Of a stretch of 64,000 bases of DNA, positions 28,679 to 37,943 are shown in pieces; positions within the stretch are counted from its first letter, which is position 1; the number at the start of each line of letters is the position of its first letter. Origin of the DNA: Thermoanaerobaculia bacterium (GTDB taxonomy: Bacteria; Acidobacteriota; Thermoanaerobaculia; Thermoanaerobaculales; Sulfomarinibacteraceae); contig JAMOWA010000018.1 of NCBI GenBank assembly GCA_027061805.1, forward strand, positions 1 through 64,000, read 5' to 3'. The notes under the pieces are model-generated. The model made no database searches. It saw nothing but the letters and a program-made list of their open reading frames with translations, and was not told the DNA's origin. A program made the translations under genes and the position numbers.

Positions 28679-28706
28679 GCCCCGGACGGTGCGCTACCCT
28701 GGGCCC

Positions 28707-29999
28707 ATGGCACCGCCGTCCCTCTGGCTCTACCGGGCGCTCTACCGCGGCGGCCTCGCTGCAGCTGCTCCCTTCCTGTGGGCGAAGGACCGCGCCACCG
28801 GCAAGGCCCGGCCGCCCCTCCGGGCCCGCCTGGGACACGGCGCGCCGGAGCTCCCGCCCGGGGGCCTCTGGATCCAGGCCGTCTCCGTGGGCGAGACCGA
28901 GATCGCCCGCCGCCTCCTCAAGGAGCTGGCGCTGCGCTCGCCGGGCCTGCCGGTCCTCCTGACCGCCACCACCGCCACCGGCCTCGCCCTGGCCCGCAAG
29001 CTGGAGGGAGGCGGTGTGCGGGTGCACCCCTGCCCGCTGGACCTGGCCCGTCCCGTCCGCCGCGTGCTGGAGGCCGCCCGGCCCGCCCTGCTCGTGCTGG
29101 TGGAGACGGAGATCTGGCCCGAGATGCTCCACCAGGCGGTCTCCCGCGGCATCCCCGCGGCCATCGTCAACGCCCGGCTCTCCGAGGGTTCCTTCCGCCG
29201 CTACCGCCGGGTCCGCGCGCTGCTCCAGCCCCTGCTCGCACCCGTGGCGGCCGTGCTGGCCCGGAGCGACGCCGATGCGGAACGCTTCGCCGCCCTGGGC
29301 GTGCCGGAGGACCGGATCACGGTGACGGGCAACGTGAAGTACGACCTGGAGCCCGACCCCGAGCCCCTGCCGTGGGGCGAACGGCTCGCGGCCTGGGCCG
29401 GGCAGCGTCCCGTGCTGGTGGCGGGCTCCACCATGGAGGGCGAGGAGGCCATGGTGCTGGACGCCCTGGGGGGACTGCCGGAGGAGCTCCGTCCCTTCCT
29501 CGTCCTCGCACCCCGCCACCCCGAGCGTTTCGGCGAGGTGGCGGAGCTGATCGAGCGCCGGGGCATCCCCCTGGCCCGGCGCACGGCCCTGGACGAGGCC
29601 CCCTCCGCTCCCGGCGCCTTCCTCCTGGACGCCATGGGCGAGCTGGCGCGGGCCTACAACGGCGCGGCGGTGGCCTTCATCGGCGGGTCGCTGGTGCCCA
29701 CCGGCGGCCACAACCCGCTGGAGCCCGCGGTCTGGGGCGTCCCGGTGCTCTCGGGACCCCACGTCCACAACTTCCGGGAGGTCTACGCGGAGATGACCGC
29801 CGCGGGGGCCGCCCGGATCGTGCCGGATCCGGGCCGGCTCGGGCCCATGCTCCGCCACTGGCTGGAGCATCCGCAGGAGGCCCGCGCCGCCGGCGCCGCG
29901 GGCCGCGCCGTGGTGGAGGCCAACCGCGGCGCCACGGCCCGCACCGTGGAGCGGCTGCTTGAGATCGGGCCTCCCCGGGGTTCCGTCAGCCGCTCCTGA
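28707..29999 (+). CDS. kdtA: 3-deoxy-D-manno-octulosonic acid transferase
   Basis: WIQAVSVGETEIARRLLKEL, VETEIWPEMLH, GHNPLEPAVWGVPVLSGPHVHNF. Confidence 0.92.
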   Translation: MAPPSLWLYRALYRGGLAAAAPFLWAKDRATGKARPPLRARLGHGAPELPPGGLWIQAVSVGETEIARRLLKELALRSPGLPVLLTATTATGLALARKLEGGGVRVHPCPLDLARPVRRVLEAARPALLVLVETEIWPEMLHQAVSRGIPAAIVNARLSEGSFRRYRRVRALLQPLLAPVAAVLARSDADAERFAALGVPEDRITVTGNVKYDLEPDPEPLPWGERLAAWAGQRPVLVAGSTMEGEEAMVLDALGGLPEELRPFLVLAPRHPERFGEVAELIERRGIPLARRTALDEAPSAPGAFLLDAMGELARAYNGAAVAFIGGSLVPTGGHNPLEPAVWGVPVLSGPHVHNFREVYAEMTAAGAARIVPDPGRLGPMLRHWLEHPQEARAAGAAGRAVVEANRGATARTVERLLEIGPPRGSVSRS

Positions 30000-30045
30000 G
30001 CCCCACCGGCCCGCCACAGGTCCCCTCCCGTGCTACGCTCGCTCC

Positions 30046-31059
30046 ATGGGCTCGGAGATGCTGCTGCTGCCGCTCACACCCCTGTACGCGGGGGTGGTGC
30101 GGGCCCGGGCCGCGGCCTACCGCCACGGCCTGCTCCGCCGGCACCTCCTGGAGCGCCCCGTGGTGTCGGTGGGCAACCTGACCTTCGGCGGCACGGGCAA
30201 GACCCCCACGGTGATCGCCCTGGTCAGGGACCTGGTGCGCCGGGGCAGGAGGCCCGCGGTCCTGACCCGGGGCTACGGCCGCCGGGGCCGCGATCCCGTG
30301 GTGGCCGTGGGCCCCGGCATGATCCCGGAGGCCCGGACGGCCGGTGACGAACCCGTGGAGATGGCCCGGCGCCTCCCGGGGGTCCCCATCGTGGTGGACG
30401 AGGACCGGGTCCGGGGAGGCCGCGAGGCCGTGGCCCGCGGTGCGGACGTCCTCGTGCTGGACGACGGCTTCCAGCACCTCAGGGTGGCCCGCGACCTGGA
30501 CCTCCTGGTGGTGGACGCCGGAGACCCGTGGGGGGGCGGCCACCTGCCGCCGCGGGGCCGGCTCCGGGAGCCCCTGTCCGCCATGGCCCGCGCCACAGCC
30601 GTGCTCGTGACCAAGCTGGGGGACGACCCGGGACCGCTGGCGGCCATCCGGGACACCGTGCAGCGGCTCGCACCGGGGATCCCGGTCCTGGGGGCACGGC
30701 TCGAACCCACCCGCCTGGTCACGCCGGAGGGCGTGCTCGAGCCGGCGGCACTGGCGGGGCGGAGGGTGCTCGCCTTCGCCGGACTGGGCCGGCCGGAGGG
30801 TTTCCGGGAGCAGCTGGAGCGCCTGGGAGCCGTGGTGGTGGGAACGCGCTGGTTCGCCGACCACCACCGGTACGGCGACACCGAGCTCGCGGACCTGGTG
30901 GCGGAGGCGGAGAGGCTCGATGCCGTCCCCGTGACCACGGCCAAGGATGCCGCCAGGCTCCGGAACGACGCGCCGGTCCAGGTGCTGGAGGTGGAGATGG
31001 TCCCCCTGCAGGAAAGCTGGGAGGCCCTGTGGGCCGCGGCGCCGGAGGTGCTGCCGTGA
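30046..31059 (+). CDS. lpxK: Tetraacyldisaccharide 4'-kinase
   Basis: VVSVGNLTFGGTGKTPTVIAL, LTRGYGRR, VLDDGFQHLRVARDLDLLVVD. Confidence 0.93.
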   Translation: MGSEMLLLPLTPLYAGVVRARAAAYRHGLLRRHLLERPVVSVGNLTFGGTGKTPTVIALVRDLVRRGRRPAVLTRGYGRRGRDPVVAVGPGMIPEARTAGDEPVEMARRLPGVPIVVDEDRVRGGREAVARGADVLVLDDGFQHLRVARDLDLLVVDAGDPWGGGHLPPRGRLREPLSAMARATAVLVTKLGDDPGPLAAIRDTVQRLAPGIPVLGARLEPTRLVTPEGVLEPAALAGRRVLAFAGLGRPEGFREQLERLGAVVVGTRWFADHHRYGDTELADLVAEAERLDAVPVTTAKDAARLRNDAPVQVLEVEMVPLQESWEALWAAAPEVLP

Positions 31060-31991
31060 GCCGGAGGCGGTCGGCGCTGCGGAACCGGGTGGAGTACGGG
31101 GCCTACCTGCTCGGCCGGGCCCTGGCCCACCGGGCCGGGCCGCGCGTGCTCGCCCGGGTGGGTGGCACGGTGGGCGACCTCTACCTGGCCACGGGCAGAC
31201 GCCGCCGGGAGATCCTGGAGTTCAACCTGCGCCTGGCCTTCCCAGGGATGACACCCGCGGACCGGAAGCGCCTGGGCCGGGAGGTGGCGCGCCACTTCGG
31301 CCGGGTCCTGCTGGACGGCCTGCGGCTCCAGAAGGCCACGCCGGAGACGCTCCTCGCCCAGGTGGACGTGGTGGGCCGCAAGCACCTGGACGCCGCCCTG
31401 GAGAGGGGGCGCGGCGTCTTCCTCCTCTCGGCCCACATCGGGTCCTGGGAGGTGGCGGCCCTCACGGCCGGACTGCTGGTTCCACAGGGCTTCGCCGTGG
31501 TGAACCGGCCCCTGGACAACCCGCTGCTGGAGGCCGAGCTGGCACGTTTCCGGGCGCTCTTCGGCAACCGGGCCCTGGGCAAGGAGAACGTGACCCGGGA
31601 GATGCTGCGCCAGCTCAGGCGGGGCGGCGCCGTGGGGATCCTCATCGACCAGCGCACCCTCAAGGAGGAGGGGGTTCTCGTCCCGTTCTTCGGACACCCC
31701 GCCTGGACCCATCCGGTGCTGGGCAAGCTGGCCCTCCGCACCGCTGCGCCCGTGGTCCCCATCTGGGGCCTCTGGGAGGGACCGGGACGCTACACCGTCC
31801 GCTTCGACCCGCCCACATTCCCGGACGAGCTGCCCGAGCCCGAGCGGGACGAGGTGGCCCTCACGGCGCGCTTCACCGCACAGATCGAGGCCGTGATCCG
31901 CGAGCACCCCGCCCAGTGGCTCTGGTTCCACGACCGCTGGCGCTCCCTCCGGCTGGGGGAGGAGGAGGCGCCCCCGCCCACCCGGTCGTGA
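31056..31991 (+). CDS. Lipid A/lysophospholipid acyltransferase (LpxL/HtrB family)
   Basis: FLLSAHIGSWEVAAL, IDQRTLKEEGVLVPFFGHPAWT, PAQWLWFHDRW. Confidence 0.9.
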   Translation: MSRRRSALRNRVEYGAYLLGRALAHRAGPRVLARVGGTVGDLYLATGRRRREILEFNLRLAFPGMTPADRKRLGREVARHFGRVLLDGLRLQKATPETLLAQVDVVGRKHLDAALERGRGVFLLSAHIGSWEVAALTAGLLVPQGFAVVNRPLDNPLLEAELARFRALFGNRALGKENVTREMLRQLRRGGAVGILIDQRTLKEEGVLVPFFGHPAWTHPVLGKLALRTAAPVVPIWGLWEGPGRYTVRFDPPTFPDELPEPERDEVALTARFTAQIEAVIREHPAQWLWFHDRWRSLRLGEEEAPPPTRS

Positions 31992-31994
31992 AAC

Positions 31995-32112
31995 GTGAGC
32001 CTGTTGCAAGAGTCCTGGATCGAGGTGGATTCCTGCGGCATCGGCCCCCACCTACCCGGGAAAAGGAACCACGGATTACACAGATTTATCGGATGAAGAA
32101 GAAGATAGAAAT
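31995..32112 (+). repeat. Dispersed ~118-bp repeat copy A
   Basis: GTGAGCCTGTTGCAAGAGTCCTGGATCGAG...GGCCCCCACC..CCGGGAA..GAACCACGGAT...; homologous to 51949-52066. Confidence 0.75.
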
Positions 32113-32344
32113 ATCCCGGACATACGCCCGAATTCACGCCAGGCAGATGGGTATGACCTTCAGAGAGGTTTGCAAATGGCTCACGTGAAACGGATGAAGG
32201 TGAGGGGGTCAGGGCGTGAGGACGTGAGGACGTACCGGTCCTGGAAACCGGTTCACCAGCCAGTACCGGGCTGCGAGCTGTCGCATCCCCTCTCCTCCGC
32301 GCCCCTGCGCCCCCGTTCCCCTGCATCTTCAGGCCGGGCGGACG

Positions 32345-32400
32345 ACGACTTCACCCCTTCACGTCTTCACCTCTTCACCGGATGGGCGGGCGGGGGACGT
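32345..32400 (-). repeat. CCCGCCC-GGTGAAGAGGTGAAGACG intergenic repeat
   Basis: Reverse complement: cccccgcccgcccatccGGTGAAGAGGTGAAGACGTGAAGGGGTGAAG. Confidence 0.6.
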
Positions 32401-32427
32401 CCTCACGCCTTCACGCCCTCACCCTCG

Positions 32428-33690
32428 TCAATCCCGCACCAGCGGGTGGGTGAGGCAGTGGGGGCCGCCGCGGGCCCGGGAGATCTCGTGGCTCTCCAGG
32501 AGCACGCAGACGGCCTCGCCCGCGTCCAGGCGCACCTCCTCCCGGCCCAGGAGCACGTCGGCGGCCGCCACGATCCGGAAACCGCGGCGGTCCAGCTCCT
32601 CCACCGTGCGCACGTTGCGGTCGTAGAGCGTGATCACCCCCGGGGCCAGCGCCAGGGCGTTGGCCCCGTCGGTCCACTGCTCCCGCTGCTGCGCCACGGG
32701 ATCGGCGCCGCCGCAGGGGATGGGCTCCACCTCGAAGCCCACGCAGGCCAGGGCCGCCGGGAGGTCGCCGAAAGTGGTGGGCTCGGCACCATCGGTGGCC
32801 AGGTCATGGACCACCGCCGGAGCCGTCTCGCCGCCGTCCGGAAGGATCACCTGGGGCGCCACCAGCGCCCGGTGGCCGTCCACCATGGTGAAGACCGTGT
32901 CCAGGTGCATGAACGCCCGGCGCCGCGGCAGCCGCACCTCCACCAGCCAGCGGGGGCCATCCCCGGCCCGCCGCAGCGCCCGGGCCAGGCACTCCACCGC
33001 CACCGTGTTGGTGCGCTCGGACACGCCCACGGCCAGGATCTCGGGTGAGAGCACCAGCACGTCGCCCCCCTCCAGGCGTGGCCGGTGCAGGCCCAGGAAG
33101 AGCGGCCGGTCCGCCTCGGGCATGAGGGGGTCCATCAGGGGCGCGCCCGAGAAGCGCGGATGGAAGCGGAAGACCACCCGCGCCAGGATGGCCTCCCGCC
33201 ACCGCGCGGGCGTGGCCATGGCCGAGAGCACCACGCCAGGCCCCACCACCACCTGCGGGTCCCGCTGGAAGCACCAGTTGGGGATGGGCGGCAGGGCGTA
33301 GAGGTCGTCCACCCCGATACCGCCACCGTCCTCGCTGCGCGCGCCGGAGACCAGGATCTCCACGAGCTCCCCGGTGGGGACCTCCCGGAGCCGGTCGCGC
33401 AGGCCGGGCGGCAGCTCGGGAAGGACCACCTCGGCCAGCCACTCCCGGGCACCCTCCACGTGCAGGGCCTCTGTGAGCAGGTCCCGGGCGTCCAGCACCT
33501 CCACGCCCAGCAGCTGCATGAGCCGCCGGAAGCGCCGGTGCTCCTCCCGGACCCGGTCTCCGAAGAGGATGTCGTCGAAGAGGAGCTCCTCCATCATGGA
33601 GGGCACCATCTGGTCCACCTCGGGCCCCGGCTCGTGGACCAGCACGATCCTCAGACGGCCCACCTCGGACGTGACGTGAAGCATCTGCAC
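32428..33690 (-). CDS. arcA: Arginine deiminase
   Basis: GRLRIVLVHEPGPEVDQMVPSMMEELLFDDILFG, PNWCFQRDPQVV, EGGDVLVLSPEILAVGVSERTN, MHLDTVFTMVD. Confidence 0.93.
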   Translation of the reverse strand: MQMLHVTSEVGRLRIVLVHEPGPEVDQMVPSMMEELLFDDILFGDRVREEHRRFRRLMQLLGVEVLDARDLLTEALHVEGAREWLAEVVLPELPPGLRDRLREVPTGELVEILVSGARSEDGGGIGVDDLYALPPIPNWCFQRDPQVVVGPGVVLSAMATPARWREAILARVVFRFHPRFSGAPLMDPLMPEADRPLFLGLHRPRLEGGDVLVLSPEILAVGVSERTNTVAVECLARALRRAGDGPRWLVEVRLPRRRAFMHLDTVFTMVDGHRALVAPQVILPDGGETAPAVVHDLATDGAEPTTFGDLPAALACVGFEVEPIPCGGADPVAQQREQWTDGANALALAPGVITLYDRNVRTVEELDRRGFRIVAAADVLLGREEVRLDAGEAVCVLLESHEISRARGGPHCLTHPLVRD

Positions 33691-33784
33691 CTCCAGCGCG
33701 CGGTGCCCATTATGATTGACTCGTCCCCACGATCAATCCATAGTGGGGCCGCCGGGGTCCAGGCCCCCGGACCGAGGTGATGCC

Positions 33785-35224
33785 ATGACGTCCATCGACG
33801 GCTTCGACCATCCGCTCGCCGGCCGCTACGCCTCTCCCGAGATGCTGGCGCTCTTCTCCCCCAGGCACCGCTACACCACCTGGCGGAGGCTCTGGCTGGT
33901 GCTGGCCGAGGCCGAGGCCGAGCTGGGCCTGCCCATCCCGGAGGAGGCGCTCGAGCAGATGCGGGCCGCCCTGGAGGTCACCGCGGAGGACCTGGAGCGC
34001 GTGGCCGCCTACGAGCGCGAGACCCGCCACGACGTGATGGCCCACCTCCACGCCTTCGCCGACCGGGCCCCCGCCGCCCGGCCGTGGCTGCACCTGGGGG
34101 CCACCTCCGCCTACGTGGGCGACAACGCCGACCTCCTGGTCATGGCAGACGCCCTGGACCTGGTGGAGCGCCGCCTGCTGGCCGTGATCGCCGCCCTGGC
34201 GGACTTCGCCCGGCGCTGGGCCGCCGAGCCCGCCCTGGGCCACACCCACTTCCAGCCGGCCCAGCCCACCACCGTGGGCAAGCGGGCCTGCCTCTGGATC
34301 GAGGACCTGCTGCTGGACCTGGAACGGCTCCGCTTCGAGCGGGGGCGCCTGGCACTCCGGGGCGCCAAGGGCACCACGGGCACCCAGGCCACCTATCTCG
34401 AGCTCTTCGACGGCGACCACGGCAGGGTCCTGGAGCTCGACCGCCTGGTGGCGGAGAAGCTGGGCTTCGCCGCCACCTACCCCGTCACGGGCCAGACCTA
34501 CCCCCGCAAGGTGGACACCTTCGTCCTGGACGCCCTCTCCGGCCTCGGCCAGTCCGCGGCGCGCATGGCCACCGACATCCGCCTGCTGGCCCGCCTCAAG
34601 GAGCTCCGGGAGCCCATGGCCGAGGGCCAGGTGGGCTCCTCCGCCATGCCCTACAAGGCCAACCCCATGCGCTCGGAGCGGGTGACCTCCCTGGCCCGCT
34701 GGCTGGTCTCGCTGGCGGCCAACCCCGCCCACACCGCGGCCACCCAGTGGCTGGAGCGCAGCCTGGACGACTCGGCCAACCGGCGCATGGCCCTGCCCGA
34801 GGCCTTCCTCACCGCCGACGCCATCCTGCGGATCCTCCACAACGTGGCCGCGGGCCTCGTGGTCTTCCCCGCCATGGTGCGGCGGAACCTCGACGCCGAG
34901 CTGCCCTTCATGGCCTCCGAGGCCATCCTCATGGAGGCCGTCCGCCGCGGCGGTGATCGCCAGGCCCTCCACGAGCGCCTGCGGGTCCACGCCCGCGAGG
35001 CCGCCCGCGCCATCCTGGAGGAGGGCCGGGAGAACCCCTTCCTGGACCTGGTGGCCTCCGACCCCGGGGTGGGCCTCCCCCGCGCCGAGCTCGAGGCCCT
35101 CCTGGACCCCGCCCGCTTCACCGGCCGCGCCCCCGAGCAGGTCCGCGAGTTCCTCGCCGCCCACGTGGAGCCCCTCCTCGCCGCCGCGGGCGAGCTCCCC
35201 GAGGCCCGCGACCTGGAGGTGTAG
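33785..35224 (+). CDS. purB: Adenylosuccinate lyase
   Basis: HDVMAHLHAF, GSSAMPYKANPMRSERV signature. Confidence 0.94.
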   Translation: MTSIDGFDHPLAGRYASPEMLALFSPRHRYTTWRRLWLVLAEAEAELGLPIPEEALEQMRAALEVTAEDLERVAAYERETRHDVMAHLHAFADRAPAARPWLHLGATSAYVGDNADLLVMADALDLVERRLLAVIAALADFARRWAAEPALGHTHFQPAQPTTVGKRACLWIEDLLLDLERLRFERGRLALRGAKGTTGTQATYLELFDGDHGRVLELDRLVAEKLGFAATYPVTGQTYPRKVDTFVLDALSGLGQSAARMATDIRLLARLKELREPMAEGQVGSSAMPYKANPMRSERVTSLARWLVSLAANPAHTAATQWLERSLDDSANRRMALPEAFLTADAILRILHNVAAGLVVFPAMVRRNLDAELPFMASEAILMEAVRRGGDRQALHERLRVHAREAARAILEEGRENPFLDLVASDPGVGLPRAELEALLDPARFTGRAPEQVREFLAAHVEPLLAAAGELPEARDLEV

Positions 35225-35242
35225 GGCCACCGCCCGCCCTGT

Positions 35243-35510
35243 GGGTGCAGGGGAGCAGGGGGGCAGGGGTGTGGGGGAGCGGAGGGGCAGGGGAGAGGCT
35301 CGGAGGAGCCGGCGCACGGAGGTGAGAAGCTCCCGCCCGCCACACCGCCGGGGGCACGGACACGGTCGGGGGCGGGGCCAGGGTCGGAGCCGGGGTCACG
35401 GTCCCGACCACGGGTGGGTGGGTGTCGCACGGGTGGGAGGGAGCCGTCACACCTCGCACGGGAGGCAGGAAGGGCGTCGCACTTCCCCGGGTGGGCGGGG
35501 GCCAACCGTT
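35243..35510. repeat. GC-rich intergenic repeat block
   Basis: GGTGCAGGGGAGCAGGGGGGCAGGGGTG plus GTGTCGCACGGGTGGGAGGGAGCCGTC.CACCTCGCACGGG, both recurring at 58920-59030. Confidence 0.6.
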
Positions 35511-35543
35511 TCTCTTTTCCTCTGCCCGCTCTATGATCATGGC

Positions 35544-36230
35544 ATGGAAGCTCCACACCGTCTGGCTGCCGTCCTGGTCCTCGCAGCCGGTCTGGCGGTC
35601 GTCGGGGCCTGCGGACACGGGGGCGGGGGTGAACCGGCGCTGGCCTCGGTGGAGGAGGGGTGGACCCAGAAGGGGGAGGCCTCCTGGTACGGGAACCCCT
35701 ACCACGGGCGGCGGACGGCCTCGGGAGAGATCTACGACATGGACGAGCGCACGGCGGCGCACCGGACCCTGCCCTTCGGGACCCTGGTCCGGGTGACGCG
35801 GCGGGACACGGGCGCTTCCGTGACCGTGCGCATCACCGACCGCGGTCCCTTCGTGAAGGGGCGGATCATCGACCTGTCGCGGGCGGCGGCGCGACAGATC
35901 GGCCTCGACGTGGACGGCGTGGCTCCCGTGAAGCTCGAGGTGGTGGGCACGGCGCCGCCCCGGGCGAGAGCGGAGCGGAAGAAGGGCACGCTGGCCGTCC
36001 ACTCCGCATGTTTCTGGGTGCAGGTGGGGGCCTTCGGGAAGCTGTCCAACGCCGAGGGGGCCCGGAAACTGGTGCGCGAGACCGGGGAGCCGGTGGTGGT
36101 CCTTTCGGGCACCGGAGACGGTCTCTACCGGGTGCGGGCCGGCCCCTACGAGTCGGAGAAGGAGGCCGGGAAGGCCCGCGAGCGGTTGCTCGAGACCTGG
36201 CCGAAGGCCAGGATCGTCCCCTGCGGGTGA
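35544..36230 (+). CDS. rlpA: RlpA-like septal ring lytic transglycosylase with SPOR domain
   Basis: GEASWYGNPYHGRRTASGEIYDM, LPFGTLVRVT, ITDRGPFVKGRIIDLSRAAA; C-terminal SPOR-like repeat. Confidence 0.9.
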   Translation: MEAPHRLAAVLVLAAGLAVVGACGHGGGGEPALASVEEGWTQKGEASWYGNPYHGRRTASGEIYDMDERTAAHRTLPFGTLVRVTRRDTGASVTVRITDRGPFVKGRIIDLSRAAARQIGLDVDGVAPVKLEVVGTAPPRARAERKKGTLAVHSACFWVQVGAFGKLSNAEGARKLVRETGEPVVVLSGTGDGLYRVRAGPYESEKEAGKARERLLETWPKARIVPCG

Positions 36231-36260
36231 GGTGACGGAATCCTTCCGGGGGAATGGAAA

Positions 36261-36282
36261 ACGGCGCCCCGCAGGGCGCCGT
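36261..36282. terminator. Hairpin between convergent rlpA and CsgG-like gene
   Basis: ACGGCGCCC-cgca-GGGCGCCGT. Confidence 0.6.
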
Positions 36283-36305
36283 AGCAGCATTCAGAATCCG
36301 CAGTC

Positions 36306-37226
36306 TCAGGGAAGATGGACCCCCATGCCCTTGCGAATGCGGCCAGGATCACCGCTCACCACCGAGCAGATGGAGAGCTTCTCCTTCACCCGATCCACCC
36401 TGAGGCGGGCCACCTCTTCCATGGACTCGTCGAGCACCTCACCGGTGTCGGGGTCCCGGAGGACCTCCACCTCACCAACGATGAACTCCTGACCCGGCTG
36501 TACACCCTCACGGGCGCCGCGGTTCACGTAGACCTTCCCGTTCTTGGCAAGGACCACGGTACCCGTCCACGGAATGTTCGGAAGCTGGGCGACGATGAAG
36601 TCCACGGCCTGGGCGCAGGCAGCCTCCACCGCCTTGCCCAGGTTGTCCTTCTTGTGGCCGCCGAAGGCCGCACCCCAGCCTCCGGTGTCGTACCCGATCC
36701 TCATGCCCTTGTCCTTGCCCACTGCCGTGATGGACTTGGAGGCCATGACCTGGCCCGTGGTGGAGTCCACCACGTAGATGGTGACGTTGATCTCGGCCTT
36801 CTTGCCCTTCCCACCCACGCGGAAGCCACCGATGCGGATGGCACCGCCGCCGCCACCGGTGTCGTACTGCACGTGGGTGATGGCGCCCTTCACCAGCAGC
36901 TGGGCAGGTGTCATCTGGCCCGTGACCGGGGCCTTCTTGCCCTGGGCCGTCCGGCCGGAGGCCGCGAAGTCCTGCTCGTTGAGGGCCTCCATCCGCATGT
37001 CCGTCTCACCCAGCACGATGAAGCGGCCGGTCTGGTTGAGCATGTCGGTGAGGATGGTCCCCCAGGCGTCACCAATGTCCCACTGACCGTGCCACCCGGC
37101 GCGGTTCTCGAACTTGGACACCGTGATGGAGTAGCGGAGACCTCCCGAGGCCTCCTGCGCGAGCATGGGTGATACGGCCACCAGGACCACGATGAGCAGA
37201 ACCGGCACGAACGTTCTGAGCTTCAT
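36306..37226 (-). CDS. CsgG-family secreted protein
   Basis: Signal peptide; SVSKFENRAGW-type N-terminus, GAWG..LTDMLNQTGRFIVLGE CsgG-like pattern. Confidence 0.65.
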   Translation of the reverse strand: MKLRTFVPVLLIVVLVAVSPMLAQEASGGLRYSITVSKFENRAGWHGQWDIGDAWGTILTDMLNQTGRFIVLGETDMRMEALNEQDFAASGRTAQGKKAPVTGQMTPAQLLVKGAITHVQYDTGGGGGAIRIGGFRVGGKGKKAEINVTIYVVDSTTGQVMASKSITAVGKDKGMRIGYDTGGWGAAFGGHKKDNLGKAVEAACAQAVDFIVAQLPNIPWTGTVVLAKNGKVYVNRGAREGVQPGQEFIVGEVEVLRDPDTGEVLDESMEEVARLRVDRVKEKLSICSVVSGDPGRIRKGMGVHLP

Positions 37227-37343
37227 GGGATCTCCCTCCTCGATACGTCTGCGATGAAGAAATGATACTCCACTCCGGGCCGTGCCGCCACCATCCTCCT
37301 CAGAAGATGGCGGCCACCGCCCGCATCTTCCGAGGCCACGCGG

Positions 37344-37787
37344 TCAGGCGGGATACCTGCCGGTGATGTAGTCCACCAGGTTCCTGATATGGTGCTGCTG
37401 GAGTCGCGAGGCCCAGCGTGTGAGATCTCCGATGGAGACCATGCCCAGCAGCGTGTCACCCTGCATCACCGGCAGGTGCCGGACCCGTTTTTCGGTCATC
37501 ACCGCCATGGTCTCCTCCACCGTGGCCTCCGGGTGGATCACCACCATCTCGCCGGACATCACCTCGGCAACCTTCGTGGTCTCCGGGTCCCTCCCGGCGT
37601 CCACGACCCTCCGGAGAACATCCCGTTCCGTGAAGATACCCACCACCCCGCCGCCGTCCATGACGAGCAGGGAGCCGATGCCCCGGTCGTTCATGGCCCG
37701 GACCGCCTCCAGCACGGTGGTCCCGGGGTCCGTGGAGTGCACCACTGGCCCCTTCTCCTTCAGGATGGACTCGAGTGTCGTCTTCAT
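37344..37787 (-). CDS. CBS-domain protein
   Basis: Two CBS repeats: VLEAVRAMNDRGIGSLLVMDGGGVVGIFTERDVLRRV; VEETMAVMTEKRVRHLPVMQGDTLLGMVSIGDLTRW. Confidence 0.9.
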   Translation of the reverse strand: MKTTLESILKEKGPVVHSTDPGTTVLEAVRAMNDRGIGSLLVMDGGGVVGIFTERDVLRRVVDAGRDPETTKVAEVMSGEMVVIHPEATVEETMAVMTEKRVRHLPVMQGDTLLGMVSIGDLTRWASRLQQHHIRNLVDYITGRYPA

Positions 37788-37943
37788 GGCTCCCCCCTGC
37801 GTCGTTGCGCCCGGTACGGGACGCGGCCCGTGCCTCGCTCTCGTTGCGATACTGACTCAAGTGTACACCATGAATCCGCGTGACACGAAAGGGCGGACGG
37901 CCCGGGGGGACCGCCCGCCTCTGGAAGGAACGATGCGCCGGAC

